Shown here: one piece after another, positions 52,379 to 62,127 of the stretch
How positions within the stretch are numbered: the stretch's first letter is position 1
Layout: every line of letters begins with the position of its first letter
Assembly (NCBI GenBank): GCA_017640785.1
Contig: JAEPPZ010000010.1
Location: forward strand, 43,833 to 107,832
Length of the DNA: 64,000 nt
Source: Balneola sp.
GTDB lineage: Bacteria; Bacteroidota; Rhodothermia; Balneolales; Balneolaceae
Direction: 5' to 3'
The notes under the pieces: model-generated
Told to the model about the DNA's origin: nothing
The model's input: only the letters and a program-made list of their open reading frames with translations
Database searches by the model: none
Position numbers and translations under genes: made by a program

Positions 52379-53077
52379 TTATTCTTCAGTTTTTTCTTCT
52401 TCAGAACCTTCGCCTTCAGCTCCTTCCTCACCTTCAGGAGTTTCGCCGTCAGCACTTTCTTCACCTTCAGCTTCGTCATCGCCTTCAACATCAGCGGTTA
52501 AGCTATCCAGGAAGTCAGCACCTTTCGGAGGTCTGATTGTAACAATGGTTCTTCCTTCAGCATCGATCGGAGTGATTCCGTCAAGGTCTAAATCGCCTAC
52601 GTGGAAAGATTCTCCAATTTTAAGTGAGCTTACATCTATTATAAACTCAGCAGGAATGAACTCAGGCAGCACTCGGATACGAACTACTTTCATTGGCTGG
52701 AACAAGCGTCCACCATTTTCTACAACTCCACGAGCATTACCTGTAACAGTAACAGGGATTCTCAGAGTAACTTTGTGGTTATTAGAAAGAACGTAAAAGT
52801 CTACGTGAACAGGTCTGTCAGTAACAGGATCAAACTCAACTCTTTTAACCAGTGTTTTATACACTTTATCGTCAAAAGTTAATTCAACGAGTTTGGTTTG
52901 TTGTGTTCTTAAAATTCTTTCCAGTTCCAATTCGTTTACAGAAAAGTGAAGGTTTTCTTTCACTTCAGGTCCGTAAAGAACAGCGGGAACTCTTTTTTGA
53001 GCACGAAGTTCACGGTTAGCTTTTTTGCTAATTTCGCGTTTTTCGGCGTCTATTGTCTTAAATTCAGCTTTTGCCAT
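52379..53077 (-). CDS. rplY: 50S ribosomal protein L25/general stress protein Ctc
   Basis: 232 residues, the long (TL5/Ctc) form. L25 domain 1-95 (RELRAQKRVPAVLYGPEVKENLHFSV) binds 5S rRNA; the C-terminal TL5 domain 96-185 includes FIPAEFIIDVSSLKIGESFHVGDL. The last 45 residues are an acidic Glu/Gly/Ala tail (DDEAEGEESADGETPEGEEG), longer than usual for this family. 22 bp after prs. Confidence 0.96.
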   Translation of the reverse strand: MAKAEFKTIDAEKREISKKANRELRAQKRVPAVLYGPEVKENLHFSVNELELERILRTQQTKLVELTFDDKVYKTLVKRVEFDPVTDRPVHVDFYVLSNNHKVTLRIPVTVTGNARGVVENGGRLFQPMKVVRIRVLPEFIPAEFIIDVSSLKIGESFHVGDLDLDGITPIDAEGRTIVTIRPPKGADFLDSLTADVEGDDEAEGEESADGETPEGEEGAEGEGSEEEKTEE

Positions 53078-53099
53078 TTTGGATTTACTTACTTAGTCA

Positions 53100-54032
53100 T
53101 TAATTGTCGAAGAGTGCACTTATAGTATCGTTAGTATGGATACGCTGAATTGCTTCAGCAAAAATATCCGCAACACTCAGCACTTTGATCTTATCAGAAG
53201 GCTGGCGAAGAGTTACTGTATCAGTAACTAAAACTTCATCTATAGGTGAATCTTCTATTCGTTGGTATGCCGGTCCCGAGAGTATCGGGTGAGTACAAAT
53301 TGCAGTGATATTTAGCGCGCCTCTTTCTTTCATGGCTGCTGCTGCATTTGTAAGTGTTCCGGCGGTGTCAATTAAGTCATCTACTATCAACACATTCTTT
53401 CCCTCTACATCACCAATAATGTTCATTATTTCGGATTCATTGGCGTTTGGCCGTCTCTTGTCAATAAAGGCGAGACTTGTTCCAAGCTTTTTAGAATACG
53501 ATCGTGATGTTTTGAGGCTTCCCACATCCGGGGCAACTACCACCAGATTTTCAATTGGGTTGGATTTAAAATGTTCTATGAAAGCCCGGCTTGCATAAAG
53601 GTGATCAAGCGGGATATCAAAAAATCCTTGAATTTGTGCTGCATGTAAATCCATGGTCAAAATGCGATCTGCACCTGCTTCAACAAGCAGATTTGCCATG
53701 AGTTTAGAACCAATAGATACTCTGGGTTGATCTTTTCGATCTTGGCGGGCATATCCGAAGTAGGGAATTACCGCTGTTACTCGCTTTACAGATGCGCGTT
53801 TTGCCGCATCAAGCATTAACAACAACTCCATGATGTTATCACCGGGTGGGGGAGTTGGTTGAATAATAAAAATATCTTCGCCACGGATGCTTTGCTCGAA
53901 TTTTACATATAATTCACCATCAGAAAATTCTTTGATGGTAACGTCACCGAGTTTTGTTCCGTAGGATTCAGCAATTGCTCTTGCGAGAGCGGGGTTGCTT
54001 CGTCCGGAAAATATTGCGAGAGGAGTATCCAT
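53100..54032 (-). CDS. prs: Ribose-phosphate pyrophosphokinase
   Basis: 310 residues. Makes PRPP from ribose 5-phosphate and ATP for purines, pyrimidines, His and NAD. FSGRSNPALARAIAESYG start, flexible loop YARQDRKDQPRVS, His in TMDLHAAQIQGFF, and PRPP loop VLIVDDLIDTAGTL. Class I enzyme. First gene of prs-rplY-pth, 77 bp downstream of tRNA-Gln on the same strand. Confidence 0.97.
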   Translation of the reverse strand: MDTPLAIFSGRSNPALARAIAESYGTKLGDVTIKEFSDGELYVKFEQSIRGEDIFIIQPTPPPGDNIMELLLMLDAAKRASVKRVTAVIPYFGYARQDRKDQPRVSIGSKLMANLLVEAGADRILTMDLHAAQIQGFFDIPLDHLYASRAFIEHFKSNPIENLVVVAPDVGSLKTSRSYSKKLGTSLAFIDKRRPNANESEIMNIIGDVEGKNVLIVDDLIDTAGTLTNAAAAMKERGALNITAICTHPILSGPAYQRIEDSPIDEVLVTDTVTLRQPSDKIKVLSVADIFAEAIQRIHTNDTISALFDN

Positions 54033-54109
54033 TTAACTGCTAGCACTGAAAATTTCAGGATTACATAAAACAATAAGACGGCTCCTGTTGTTATCTTATT
54101 GAGTGTTTG

Positions 54110-54180
54110 TTGCCCGGGGAGGACTCGAACCCCCACTGACTGGACCAAAACCAGCTGTCCTGCCATTAGACGACCGGGCA
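54110..54180 (-). tRNA. tRNA-Gln (anticodon UUG)
   Basis: Folded by eye: acceptor TGCCCGG/CCGGGCA, D arm GTC...GAC, anticodon stem GCTGG/CCAGT with loop TTTTGGT giving anticodon TTG, T arm GGGGG-TTCGAGT-CCTCC. Discriminator A; CCA is not encoded. 71 nt. Located upstream of prs. A 7-bp stem (AATAAGA...TCTTATT, 54072-54100) lies just after it and may aid processing. Confidence 0.95.
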
Positions 54181-54230
54181 AAAAATCTTGTTTCGACAGA
54201 CCCCAAAGATAGAGATAGATCGAAAAGCAA

Positions 54231-55385
54231 TCAAGATGAAAATGCTTTTTTTAGCACTAAACATTCTGAGCAGTTCTTTGGCTTGCAATATTCCCTTAAC
54301 TGATGGATAGAACCAAGCTTTTTTTGATAAAACGAAGGTGAAATTTCCAGCTGTGCAAACTCAGAAAGTAAAATTTTTGGTATAGGAGCTTTAAATAAAT
54401 TCCATTCTTCCTTAACTGATGCTGTTATTTTTTCCGAATGATATAACTTTCCAAGAAAGTAAAGTGCGGGAAGAAAAACAGTGGCGTATAAAATTTTTGG
54501 GTGCCCGGCGTTCTGTACCCCAATTTCGGAGCACCACATATTCCATAGCTTATAAGAACGAGCGTCTAAAAAATCTTCAAAACGAGTGGATTTGATAAGG
54601 TGTAGAAAATGTACCGCTGTTTTGATTCTACGTGCCGGATGGCTATATGGTCTTGAGCCTTTAAAATTCCAGTTTATCTCAGAGCTGCTGAATGCAGTAT
54701 GATCAGCTTTTGATTGTAAATTATGCAATGTATCGTACTCCGAATTCACCAAGTTATAAGCCAGAGCTCGCATTTGTTCTCTGTTTTGGCTGATCCCAAA
54801 GCCATCAAATACAGAAACGATAAGAGCGTTTTTCCAGGCTACGCTTTGAGATGTATCAGAAGTGTAGAACGATAGAAAATCATTAATTTTTTTGGTTAGG
54901 TATTCCTGATGAGATCGTTCAATCTGTTCACGAAAAACATCTTCAGAGATAAATGTAAGATTGCCTGAGCAGGGCAGTTTTTTAGAATGATCGAGATTGG
55001 ATAAAAAAGATCCTAAATCGGAATGGATATAGGGAAGAAGGTTAAGAGTAAAAGGGGAACCGCCTGATAATGTAGAAACCGGACGCGGGTTTTCTTCCAC
55101 TACAACATGAAGAATCACATTTTCATAATTATGATCAGAATGGTGGTTATGTTCCTTCCATCCACTTGATCTCAGATGAAGTTCAACTGAACCATTCCAT
55201 TCAATATTTCCGATCAGTAATTTTGCAGATTTAAAGTCAGGGCCATCTGAATGATTTAAATTTCCTTGATGGATGATTTGAATAGACTTCCCACATTCTG
55301 TGGTCAATGAGGTGTTATCAAACAAAAGCTCGTTCCATACCCATTGCAAAATTCGCTCAGAATATGGAAATGAGACTTCAGACAT
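54231..55385 (-). CDS. DUF2851 family protein
   Basis: 384 residues. Family marks: ERILQWVWNELLFDNTSL at the start, HQGNLNHSDGPDFKSAKLLIGNIEWNGSVELH and SSGWKEHNHHSDHNYENVILHVV, a histidine/aspartate-rich core suggesting metal binding or nuclease-like fold (inference). The C-terminal part ends with CKPKNCSECLVLKKAF, containing two or three cysteines. Function unknown; widespread in Bacteroidota. Start overlaps the upstream YtxH gene by 8 bp, giving a two-gene unit. Confidence 0.9.
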   Translation of the reverse strand: MSEVSFPYSERILQWVWNELLFDNTSLTTECGKSIQIIHQGNLNHSDGPDFKSAKLLIGNIEWNGSVELHLRSSGWKEHNHHSDHNYENVILHVVVEENPRPVSTLSGGSPFTLNLLPYIHSDLGSFLSNLDHSKKLPCSGNLTFISEDVFREQIERSHQEYLTKKINDFLSFYTSDTSQSVAWKNALIVSVFDGFGISQNREQMRALAYNLVNSEYDTLHNLQSKADHTAFSSSEINWNFKGSRPYSHPARRIKTAVHFLHLIKSTRFEDFLDARSYKLWNMWCSEIGVQNAGHPKILYATVFLPALYFLGKLYHSEKITASVKEEWNLFKAPIPKILLSEFAQLEISPSFYQKKLGSIHQLREYCKPKNCSECLVLKKAFSS

Positions 55386-55644
55386 CCTCTTCTAATTCTT
55401 CATCTTCAAAATGGAGTAATTCGGTAGCTTCATAAAGATCCGGTAAATTGTCTTTAACACTCTTCTTTATGGTTTTTGATACTTCACCAATTTTCTTTTC
55501 ACCATCTTCCAGAATTCTATGGCTTTTGTCCTCTATCCATTGGCGGTTTTCTTTTCCTGATTTTGGTGTTAGTAGTAATCCGGCTACAAAACCACCTGCG
55601 AAGGCAGCAATTCCGGTAAGTAAAGTTCCTAATCCTCTGCTCAT
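55378..55644 (-). CDS. YtxH domain-containing protein (second copy)
   Basis: 88 residues. Gly/Ala-rich hydrophobic start MSRGLGTLLTGIAAFAGGFVAGLLLTPKSGKENRQW with the YtxH TPxSGxENR motif, then a charged helix and an acidic end (HFEDEELEEDV). Same family as the 10335 protein but different operon partner. Coupled to DUF2851 by an 8-bp overlap. Confidence 0.83.
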   Translation of the reverse strand: MSRGLGTLLTGIAAFAGGFVAGLLLTPKSGKENRQWIEDKSHRILEDGEKKIGEVSKTIKKSVKDNLPDLYEATELLHFEDEELEEDV

Positions 55645-55773
55645 AATTGAACCTCAAGTGATTTATGAAAAGGTTAACGCTGTAAAGTACGTAAATTAAC
55701 GATGTATAAGTACATTAAGTTTCGCATTCAACCTCTCTATTTTGTTATCTTTTATCAAAATAAATATGTGCAG

Positions 55774-56274
55774 ATGAAACGGCAAATAGTATTGATGGAT
55801 AAACCCAGAATTGAACGTTCTTTGAAAAGAATGGCAATCGAACTTTGGGAGAAATTAACCCCTGAACAAGAGTTGGTGATCGTGGGATTAAATGAAAGGG
55901 GATTTGCAACAGCCAAGGTACTATTTGAATATCTGAAACCATTTCACAATGAATCAGTGATTGACCTGATACAATATGATGTAAAGAACCTGACTCATAA
56001 TAAACCACTTCCCGAATGTTCTGAAAAATTCGTTCTTATCATTGATGATGTGATTTTTTCAGGGAAAACTATGTTTGATGCTGTTTCAGCAATAATAAGT
56101 GCCGGAGAACCTGAACGGATTGAAGTACTTACTTTGTTAGACAGGGGACACAGAAAGTATCCGATAAAGTCGAACATCACGGGGATGACGATTCCTACCA
56201 AGGTGGGCGAGCATGTTGAAGTTATGCTTTCTAAAGAGAAACCGGAGCAAGTTGTGCTCTTCAAAAATACTTAA
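55774..56274 (+). CDS. PyrR-like phosphoribosyltransferase
   Basis: 166 residues from ATG 55774; an upstream in-frame ATG at 55702 would add 24 residues (FRIQPLYFVIFYQNKYVQ) that look untranslated. PRPP loop VLIIDDVIFSGKTMFDAVSA and the hood region IVGLNERGFATAKVL match the PyrR/uracil phosphoribosyltransferase type. In Bacteroidota such genes are annotated as PyrR family; whether it binds RNA as an attenuator is unknown, and I see no PyrR-type leader motif before carA. Divergent from the YtxH/DUF2851 unit, 14 bp before the DUF3078 gene. Confidence 0.85.
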   Translation: MKRQIVLMDKPRIERSLKRMAIELWEKLTPEQELVIVGLNERGFATAKVLFEYLKPFHNESVIDLIQYDVKNLTHNKPLPECSEKFVLIIDDVIFSGKTMFDAVSAIISAGEPERIEVLTLLDRGHRKYPIKSNITGMTIPTKVGEHVEVMLSKEKPEQVVLFKNT

Positions 56275-56288
56275 TTATAAATTTTACG

Positions 56289-57161
56289 ATGAAAATTTTT
56301 ACCAAAACGTTACTACTAATCGCAATTACTTTTTTTACGGCAAATTCTTTGCAGGCGCAAACTATTGTTGTACCTGATACTCTCGTTGGGTGGACTCAAA
56401 CCTGGGTTGCAAATCTGAATGGGTCTCAGGCCTCATACAGCAATTGGAGTGAAGGGGGGGTTAATACCGTTAGTGGAGCCGCTTCTACGGTATACACCAA
56501 AATGTATCGAAAAGAACAATACACTTTTGGTTTCAGAACCAGTTTAAGATACGGTCAATCAAGAATAGACGGAAACACAAGAAAATCAGACGATCTGATA
56601 TCTATCCGACTCAGAAATACATATGATTTGCAGGAAGACAGCAAGATAGCAGGATATGGAGCTATACAATTCAGAACTCAGTTTGCTGATGGGTACAATT
56701 ATGATGCTAAAGTAGCCGGCGGAGATTCATTGATTTCAGGATTTTTTAGCCCGGCTTACCTTACCGAAGGTGCAGGTTTGGAATATAATGCGAATCCGAA
56801 TTTACAGTTAGAAGCAGGTTTAGCACTCAAGCAAACGTTTATTTCAGATGGAGATCTGTCTCCTAATTATGGATTGCCTGAAGGAGAGACTTTCAGATCA
56901 GAGGGTGGTTTAACAACTGGTATTTCGTTTCAAACGACAGTTGCAGAAAACATTCAGTATTCCAGTAATATAGAAACATTTACAAGTTTCACAGATCCGG
57001 TTTCAGAGACCGATGTTTTTTGGAGTAATGAATTAGTTGGACAAATCAACTCTTTAATCAGCGCCTCTTTCCAGTTTGAAATGCGTTATGATGATGACTT
57101 TTCTAGTGAAGTTCAGATCAAGCAGGTTCTTTCTGCAGGAATCTCAGTTAACCTGTATTAA
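56289..57161 (+). CDS. DUF3078 domain-containing outer-membrane protein
   Basis: 290 residues with signal peptide MKIFTKTLLLIAITFFTANSLQAQ. DUF3078 features: GWTQTWVANLNGSQASYSNWSEGGVN, then a series of beta strands (YTFGFRTSLRYGQSRI, AGYGAIQFRTQFADGYNYDA) ending VLSAGISVNLY with terminal Tyr, typical of a barrel. Function unknown. Its stop TAA shares one base with the start ATG of the next gene, so translation is probably coupled. Confidence 0.9.
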   Translation: MKIFTKTLLLIAITFFTANSLQAQTIVVPDTLVGWTQTWVANLNGSQASYSNWSEGGVNTVSGAASTVYTKMYRKEQYTFGFRTSLRYGQSRIDGNTRKSDDLISIRLRNTYDLQEDSKIAGYGAIQFRTQFADGYNYDAKVAGGDSLISGFFSPAYLTEGAGLEYNANPNLQLEAGLALKQTFISDGDLSPNYGLPEGETFRSEGGLTTGISFQTTVAENIQYSSNIETFTSFTDPVSETDVFWSNELVGQINSLISASFQFEMRYDDDFSSEVQIKQVLSAGISVNLY

Positions 57162-58507
57162 TGGATAAGCAGGCAAAACAAGCACTGGATAAAGGGCTTG
57201 AACGCCTGCAGGATTGGAAGCTATCTTTTGGAGCGTGGGAACAGGATTCCACGCTTTCTGTTTCTGATGAAAAAGCTGAAGAAGTTTTTTCCAGACTTTC
57301 TCAAAAACTAAAATGTAATTACCCATTTCATCATCCGGTTTATGCAGGCCAAATGCTGAAGCCACCACACCCTGTAGCTTGGGCTGCTTATGCAATGGCG
57401 ATGAGTATAAATCCGAATAACCATGCTCTTGATGGAGGGCCACCTTCTTCAGAAATGGAAAAAGAAGTAGTTGCTGAACTAGCGAAGTTTTTTGGGTATG
57501 GAGAAACTTTTTTGGGGCATCTGACGGCAAGCGGTACTATTGCAAATCTGGAAGCTTTATGGATTGCAAGAGAATCTCATCCCGGCAAAAAGATCGCATT
57601 TTCATCCAATTCACATTACACGCATGAAAGAATGTGCGGTGTGTTGGCTGTAGATTCTGTTAAGATTCCAATACTGGAGGACAGAGGTTTTGATCTGTCT
57701 TCTGTTGATCCGGAGAAGATCGGCACAATAGTAGTAACTCTCGGTACGACAGGTTTAGGAGAAGTTGAACCTCTGGAACAGGTTATCCCTTGGGCAAAAA
57801 AACATGGAATTCGAATTCATATAGATGCTGCTTACGGGGGATTTTTCAGAACATTGAAAGACTCTGATTTAATTGATGGAACTCCCTGGAAATTAATGCA
57901 GGAAGCGAACAGTATTGTGATTGATCCTCACAAACATGGATTGCAGCCTTACGGTTGTGGCTGTGTTCTCTTTAAGGATCCGGAAGTTGGTCGGTTTTAC
58001 AAGCATGATTCGCCATATACCTATTTCACTTCAGATGATCTTCATCTTGGAGAGATAAGTTTAGAATGTTCAAGAGCCGGGGCAGCAGCAGTAGCTTTAT
58101 GGGCAACACTGCAATGTTTTCCTTTAAAAGAAAAGGAAGGCTTTGGTCCTGTTATGGCTCAATGCAGAAAAGCGGCATTAAAGGGCTATTCGTTAATGGT
58201 TAATAGTGAAAAGTTAAGACCGTACAAGAAGCCCGAATTAGATATTTTAGGGTACTTTCCTATTAACCAATCAACCAATAACGTTTCTCAGATTTCAGAT
58301 CTATCCAGAAAAGTATTTGACGAAGGAATGGGGGAGCAATCATTCTATCTTTCTTTGTTTAAAGTTCCAAGTTCAGAATTCATAAGATTACATCCTGAAT
58401 ATAACGCTGATTCAGAAATGGTTACCATTCTCAGAAGCGTATTTATGAAGCCCGAACAATTTGATTTTGTAAAGGAACTAATTAGCAGAATAGAAAAAGC
58501 CATTTGA
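57161..58507 (+). CDS. PLP-dependent group II decarboxylase family protein
   Basis: 448 residues. Glutamate/aromatic-amino-acid decarboxylase fold: GGPPSSEMEKEVVAELAKFFGY, LTASGTIANLEALWIAR, FSSNSHYTHERMCGVL with His stacking on PLP, HIDAAYGGFF with the Asp, and Schiff-base Lys258 in DPHKHGLQPYGCG. The N-terminal helix (KLSFGAWEQDSTLSVS) is shorter than in GadB. Substrate cannot be fixed; Bacteroidota copies are often labelled aspartate or tyrosine decarboxylase-like. Overlaps DUF3078 by one base. Confidence 0.9.
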   Translation: MDKQAKQALDKGLERLQDWKLSFGAWEQDSTLSVSDEKAEEVFSRLSQKLKCNYPFHHPVYAGQMLKPPHPVAWAAYAMAMSINPNNHALDGGPPSSEMEKEVVAELAKFFGYGETFLGHLTASGTIANLEALWIARESHPGKKIAFSSNSHYTHERMCGVLAVDSVKIPILEDRGFDLSSVDPEKIGTIVVTLGTTGLGEVEPLEQVIPWAKKHGIRIHIDAAYGGFFRTLKDSDLIDGTPWKLMQEANSIVIDPHKHGLQPYGCGCVLFKDPEVGRFYKHDSPYTYFTSDDLHLGEISLECSRAGAAAVALWATLQCFPLKEKEGFGPVMAQCRKAALKGYSLMVNSEKLRPYKKPELDILGYFPINQSTNNVSQISDLSRKVFDEGMGEQSFYLSLFKVPSSEFIRLHPEYNADSEMVTILRSVFMKPEQFDFVKELISRIEKAI

Positions 58508-58513
58508 TATAAA

Positions 58514-59362
58514 ATGGAAGAGCTTGCGAAAAAGAATACTTGTTCCAACTGCAACTTTAGCCCCCTGGAGTTTGCGTTTTGTCCAAGTTGTGGGCAAAAG
58601 AAACTTACTGAAAAGGATCTAAAGTTGAGAGTGCTCGTCGGCGATGTGATAGAAAGTATTTTTAATATTGATAATGCATTTTTCAGAACATTAAAGTTAT
58701 TCTTTTTAAATCCCGGGAAATATGTTTCTTCATATAATCTTGGAGAAAGAAAAAAATATATTTCACCTATAAAGTGGTTCTTAATCGCCAATGCAATTTA
58801 TTTTCTTTTTCCTTACATAAATACCTTTACAACCAGTCTTCAAATCCAACTAAATGGATTGATATATAGTAACTTCACTAGGGGTTGGATAGAGGCAATC
58901 ATAAGTTCATCAGAACTTGACTCACAAAGCTTTCATGTTCAGTATAATGAACTCACTAAAACGCTTTCAAAAGTTTTTTTACTGATCTTACCTTTGATGT
59001 TTTCAGGGTTAACATTTCTTAGCAACTATTCAGAGAGAAAGAACAATCCGTTGTTATTTCATATTAACAAAAGTCTTATTCTTCATTCTTTCTTACTTCT
59101 GGTTATTCTTTGTTTGCTACCATTTACTTACACTTTGATCTTGTACGGTAGCGAGATTTATATCAATGATAAAACAATAACGATAGCTTCTTTTGTTTTG
59201 CTGAATTTATATGGATTCTTTCTTTACAGAGGATTTTTTAAAACAGGTTTAGCTAAGAACATTGTGAGAGTTATTCTACTCAATTTTTCATTCTATATAT
59301 TGATATTTACTTATCGCTTTATACTTCTGCTAATTACATTAGGTTGGATGCGATTTTTCTAG
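58514..59362 (+). CDS. DUF3667 domain-containing membrane protein
   Basis: 282 residues. N-terminal zinc ribbon C-x2-C...C-x2-C (NTCSNCNFSPLEFAFCPSCGQKK, residues about 8-30) followed by LNPGKYVSSYNLGERKKYISPIKWFLIANAIYFLF, the DUF3667 signature, and four to five membrane helices in the C-terminal half. Function unknown. 6 bp after the decarboxylase, same strand, so part of the 55774-59362 run of genes. AT-rich towards its end. Confidence 0.9.
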   Translation: MEELAKKNTCSNCNFSPLEFAFCPSCGQKKLTEKDLKLRVLVGDVIESIFNIDNAFFRTLKLFFLNPGKYVSSYNLGERKKYISPIKWFLIANAIYFLFPYINTFTTSLQIQLNGLIYSNFTRGWIEAIISSSELDSQSFHVQYNELTKTLSKVFLLILPLMFSGLTFLSNYSERKNNPLLFHINKSLILHSFLLLVILCLLPFTYTLILYGSEIYINDKTITIASFVLLNLYGFFLYRGFFKTGLAKNIVRVILLNFSFYILIFTYRFILLLITLGWMRFF

Positions 59363-59412
59363 GACAAGAATTATTGCCTCTACAGAAAATCATGCAAGAG
59401 GAAAGAGAAAGC

Positions 59413-61155
59413 CTAATTTAAATGCTTGTGTAATGTGTGAGAGAGCATTTTTATGTTTACCGGTTTGCTTAGTACATCTACCATTCCGGATTCCCTGTAC
59501 AGAACAAAATCATCTTTCATTACATTTGCAGTAACTGCTATGATCTTAAACGGAAGATCTCCCTTATAAAACTCTATAATCCTTCTTGAAGCTTGGGAGC
59601 CATCCAATTTAGGCATTTGAATATCCATTAATATAAAATCATACTCATTTTCTCCATTAGTTGCCGCTTCTAAGGCTTGCTTCCCATCATCTACAATATC
59701 TATATTTTCAATACCGAGATTTTTAAGCATTTTACTCAAAACCATTTGATTGATGGGGACATCTTCCGCAATTAGAATCTTGAGCCCGGAAAGATCATCG
59801 TCATTCACAGATGCTTCCACTTTTTCCGGAGTTTTTGGTTTTAAGGATAATGGCAGATCAAATGAAAAGGTAGATCCTTTTTTAAGTTGAGATGTGAATG
59901 AGATTTCTCCCCCCATTAACTCTACCAATCGTTTGCTGATGGTAAGTCCTAAGCCGGTTCCTTCAATGGTATTAGCCAATCTGGTTCTGAAGAATTTTGT
60001 AAATAGTTTGTCCTGATCTTCTTTGGAAATACCAACTCCGGTATCGGATACCGAGAACTGAATAGTAGCGATACCGTCTTCTTTTTTTAACAATTTAGTT
60101 TGAATAATTACAGAGCCATCGTTTGTAAATTTGATCCCATTATTAACCAGATTTACTAAAACCTGCCTGATCCGGGAAATATCTCCATACAACACTTTCG
60201 GAATACTGTTGTCGTGTTCGTGATGGAGATGGAGAAAGGCTTTTCTGGAGTCTATTTTAGGTCTGAATATTTCCAGTATATCTTTTATTTCACTGTCCAG
60301 ATGGAATTTGTTTTCATTAAGCTCAAGGTTTTCATCCTCTATAGTAGTGAGATCCAGAACGTCACTGATAAGACTGTGCAACATATTACTGCTGTAGCTT
60401 AGGTTTTTAACCATTTCAACCTGTTCAGGATTTAGATCTGTTTCCCCTAAAAGTTCAGAAATGCCAACAATACCATTCAACGGAGTTCGCATTTCGTGGC
60501 TTATAGTTGCGAGAAATTGAGACTTTGCTTTATCGGCAGATTCCGCTTTTACTTTTTCAACCTGGATGTCATTAATAGCTTTTCCCAGAGATTCTCTGTC
60601 TCTTACATAGGAACGCTTAAAAGTGAATAAAGAAAAACCAAGTACTACAATGGAAATAATACTTGCAATGGAAGTGTCTCTGATTCTATGGGTCTCATTC
60701 GAATAAGGAACTGCAGCTCCGGGGTTAAAATATTCATAGATAGCAAATCCTATTACAATAACAGAAGTTAATAGTATGAATACTAAATATGCTCTAATTG
60801 GAAGAACGAGCAATCCGGATATAAAAATCAGAATAATAAATTGAATAATGGCGCCCGTAATTCCCCCTCCCGGTAACCATGCAAATGCCATGATCCCAAA
60901 ACTCAAGCCAAAATAAATGGATGACATGATATTGAAAGAGACACCCTTTTTCTGAGCAATATAAATGCCCGTATAAGCTACAAAACCAAAAACGAAAATG
61001 GTTTTGATCAAAGTTTGATATCCGGCATAAAAGCTAAAGCCGGTCCAGAATAAAAATACAAGGATGGTTAAAAAGATTGCGATCTCGAATAACAGGATCT
61101 CAATCTTTTCGTTTTTGTCCTTAGTTGGTAATATGTTTTTGAGCCCCATCGCCAT
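59413..61155 (-). CDS. Hybrid histidine kinase with C-terminal receiver
   Basis: 580 residues. Six or seven membrane helices span about 20-180 (no periplasmic sensor of size), then a coiled coil, HisKA with His220 in FLATISHEMRTPLNG, HATPase (NLVNNGIKFTNDG, DTGVGISKED, GTGLGLTISKRLVELMGG) and a receiver with Asp511 in FILMDIQMPKLDG and Lys in VLSKPVN. A BarA/ArcB-like phosphorelay start, but no Hpt domain is present, so a separate phosphotransfer partner is expected. No regulator gene adjacent. Monocistronic. Confidence 0.94.
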   Translation of the reverse strand: MAMGLKNILPTKDKNEKIEILLFEIAIFLTILVFLFWTGFSFYAGYQTLIKTIFVFGFVAYTGIYIAQKKGVSFNIMSSIYFGLSFGIMAFAWLPGGGITGAIIQFIILIFISGLLVLPIRAYLVFILLTSVIVIGFAIYEYFNPGAAVPYSNETHRIRDTSIASIISIVVLGFSLFTFKRSYVRDRESLGKAINDIQVEKVKAESADKAKSQFLATISHEMRTPLNGIVGISELLGETDLNPEQVEMVKNLSYSSNMLHSLISDVLDLTTIEDENLELNENKFHLDSEIKDILEIFRPKIDSRKAFLHLHHEHDNSIPKVLYGDISRIRQVLVNLVNNGIKFTNDGSVIIQTKLLKKEDGIATIQFSVSDTGVGISKEDQDKLFTKFFRTRLANTIEGTGLGLTISKRLVELMGGEISFTSQLKKGSTFSFDLPLSLKPKTPEKVEASVNDDDLSGLKILIAEDVPINQMVLSKMLKNLGIENIDIVDDGKQALEAATNGENEYDFILMDIQMPKLDGSQASRRIIEFYKGDLPFKIIAVTANVMKDDFVLYRESGMVDVLSKPVNIKMLSHTLHKHLN

Positions 61156-61241
61156 CGTTAGATAATATATAATATAACTAAAGAAATTAAGCTAAACGAT
61201 TATCGAATCTATTTTTTAGGGATATTATGAAATACCTATAA

Positions 61242-61769
61242 TCAAGGGTTCTCAATTTCAATAATCACTTCAATTTCTACCGCTAGGTTTACAGGAAGAG
61301 AACTCATGCCAACAGCAGAACGAGCGTGTTTTCCCTTTTCGCCAAAGATCTCGACCATGAAATCTGAATAGCCATTAATAACCTGAGAATGTGCTGTGAA
61401 TTCAGGAGTAGTATTAACCATTCCCAGAACTTTCACAACGCGAACTACTTTGCTGAGGTCACCGATCTCATTCTTAATTACAGCAAGGTGTTGGTAAGCT
61501 ATACTTTTTGCAGCTTCGTACCCTTCTTCAATAGTAAGATCTACTCCAACTTTTCCCGTAATTCTGGAGCCATCGGGATTTTGAGAACCTTTTCCCGCAA
61601 GAAATAACAGATTTCCGGACCGAACTACATTAACATAGTTAGCAACGGGAGGAGCAATTTCCGGAAGTTCAATTCCAAGTTCTTGTAACTTTTGTTCAGG
61701 GGATTGGTTTTGGGCACAAAGAGCATTAGTTCCAATAATTAGAATGAAGAAAACGAAGATCTGTTTCAT
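61242..61769 (-). CDS. RidA family protein with signal peptide
   Basis: 175 residues: leader MKQIFVFFILIIGTNALCAQ plus a RidA/YjgF domain from about residue 35 (NYVNVVRSGNLLFLAGKGSQNPDGSRITGKVGVD) to VNLAVEIEVIIEIE. The canonical RidA Arg (of the I-R-x-Q type) is replaced by a Gly/Arg context HARSAVGMSSLPVNLAVEIE, which keeps Arg near the usual position 105-type residue. Exported RidA-like proteins are common in Bacteroidota; the enamine deaminase role is not certain. 87 bp downstream of the hybrid kinase start side. Confidence 0.9.
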   Translation of the reverse strand: MKQIFVFFILIIGTNALCAQNQSPEQKLQELGIELPEIAPPVANYVNVVRSGNLLFLAGKGSQNPDGSRITGKVGVDLTIEEGYEAAKSIAYQHLAVIKNEIGDLSKVVRVVKVLGMVNTTPEFTAHSQVINGYSDFMVEIFGEKGKHARSAVGMSSLPVNLAVEIEVIIEIENP

Positions 61770-61838
61770 GTTCTGTTAGTTAGTTTAATTTCTTGAATAT
61801 AGAAGAGAAAACTTGAAAGTAAACGATATTTCTTGAGT

Positions 61839-61902
61839 CAACTCTTCCAGAGTTGATAAGAATCAGCTTTTATTTTTGATGAGGTAAAACTCCGGAAGAG
61901 TT
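61839..61902. repeat. AACTCTTCC/GGAAGAGTT interspersed repeat, copy 2
   Basis: CAACTCTTCCAGAGTTG at 61839-61855 and AACTCCGGAAGAGTT at 61888-61902, as at 31129-31191 with different spacing and centre bases. Lies upstream of ridA, not between convergent genes. Confidence 0.7.
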
Positions 61903-62127
61903 AAGGACGATGACTAGAATTTGAAATGAAAAGGAAGCAGGAGCTTCCTGATGGAATTCCGAACGAGACGTTCGGAACTAGTGAAACGCTGAATATTCTA
62001 ATCAAGTTGTAATCCTCCTGAACCAGCAAAAATCTCACTTTTCATCTCCTTGAGAAGCAGATACAACTGTTTCGTCAAACAAAGAATCTTAGTGTTTTGT
62101 TACAATCGTTCGAAAAAAACCTTTTTC

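Noticed and set aside
55774..56274. PyrR-controlled attenuator at carA
   Set aside because: No PyrR-type RNA binding motif or anti-terminator pair could be found in 23801-24264.
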